DNA of 5,183 nt, taken from the NCBI GenBank assembly GCA_900544645.1, contig UQWG01000071.1, forward strand, positions 1-5,183. Direction: 5' to 3'. Position numbers and translations under genes: made by a program. This DNA is from an uncultured Collinsella sp. GTDB taxonomy: Bacteria > Actinomycetota > Coriobacteriia > Coriobacteriales > Coriobacteriaceae. The number at the start of each line of letters is the position of its first letter. Position 1 is the first letter of the stretch. This document shows positions 5,135-5,183 of this stretch, in pieces. Under the pieces are notes generated by a model. That model had not been told where the DNA came from, ran no database searches, and worked only from the letters and a program-made list of their open reading frames with translations.

Positions 5135-5183
5135 CTGTCTCTTATACACATCTCCGAGCCCACGAGACAGGCAGAAATCTCGT
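5135..5183 (+). other. Illumina Nextera adapter read-through (not genomic)
   Basis: CTGTCTCTTATACACATCT (5135-5153) is the 19-bp Tn5 mosaic end used in Nextera libraries. It is followed by CCGAGCCCACGAGAC (5154-5168), the i7-side adapter, then AGGCAGAA (5169-5176) in the index position, then ATCTCGT (5177-5183), the start of the P7 flow-cell sequence. Order and spacing match a read running through a short insert. From memory the index is Nextera N703. This is an assembly artefact at the contig end and not a transposon. Confidence 0.97.

Noticed and set aside
5135..5153. Tn5/IS50-type transposon end
   Set aside because: The 19-bp mosaic end is followed by i7 adapter, index and P7 sequence, so it is a library artefact.
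5135..5183. C-terminal 16 residues of the response regulator frame
   Set aside because: They are translated adapter. The winged helix is interrupted before its recognition helix.

Overview
The window looks like a contig end from a moderately high-GC Gram-positive bacterium. My best guess is an actinobacterial gut lineage such as Coriobacteriia (Collinsella-like). The hints are base composition, a VanR-type response regulator and a secreted PBP5-type carboxypeptidase. This placement is an inference, not a proof.

Layout, left to right. Positions 1-54 hold the last 17 codons of an unidentified plus-strand gene. Positions 55-216 are intergenic and contain an AT-rich array of three 19-bp units (144-200), each with two TGYTAAA motifs. 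The array abuts the ribosome binding site of a 360-aa AAA+ (ORC/Cdc6-like) ATPase with a C-terminal winged helix (217-1299). After its stop comes a perfect 19-bp inverted repeat (1349-1403) that is not an ordinary terminator. Next is a complete tRNA-Ser(GCU) unit: promoter (TTGCCC-17 bp-TACTAT), tRNA with encoded CCA (1509-1599) and a strong intrinsic terminator (1614-1639). A 383-aa gene follows (1776-2927), with a very basic N-terminus, a TM2 membrane domain and a C-terminal domain I do not recognise. A minus-strand terminator (3032-3058) closes a D-alanyl-D-alanine carboxypeptidase gene (stop at 3088, start probably GTG at 4428). Divergently, an OmpR/PhoB response regulator resembling VanR starts at 4626.

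The genomic sequence ends at 5134. Positions 5135-5183 are Illumina Nextera adapter read-through: mosaic end, i7 adapter, an 8-base index and the start of the flow-cell primer. The last residues of the regulator's open frame are therefore artificial, and the gene is cut by the contig end.

Functionally, the right half is a cell-envelope module: a peptidoglycan-trimming enzyme divergent from a VanR-like regulator that may respond to wall stress. The left and middle parts (ATPase with its repeat array, the inverted repeat, and the TM2 gene beside a tRNA) look accessory and are the least explained. No CRISPR array, insertion sequence or known defence operon is visible.
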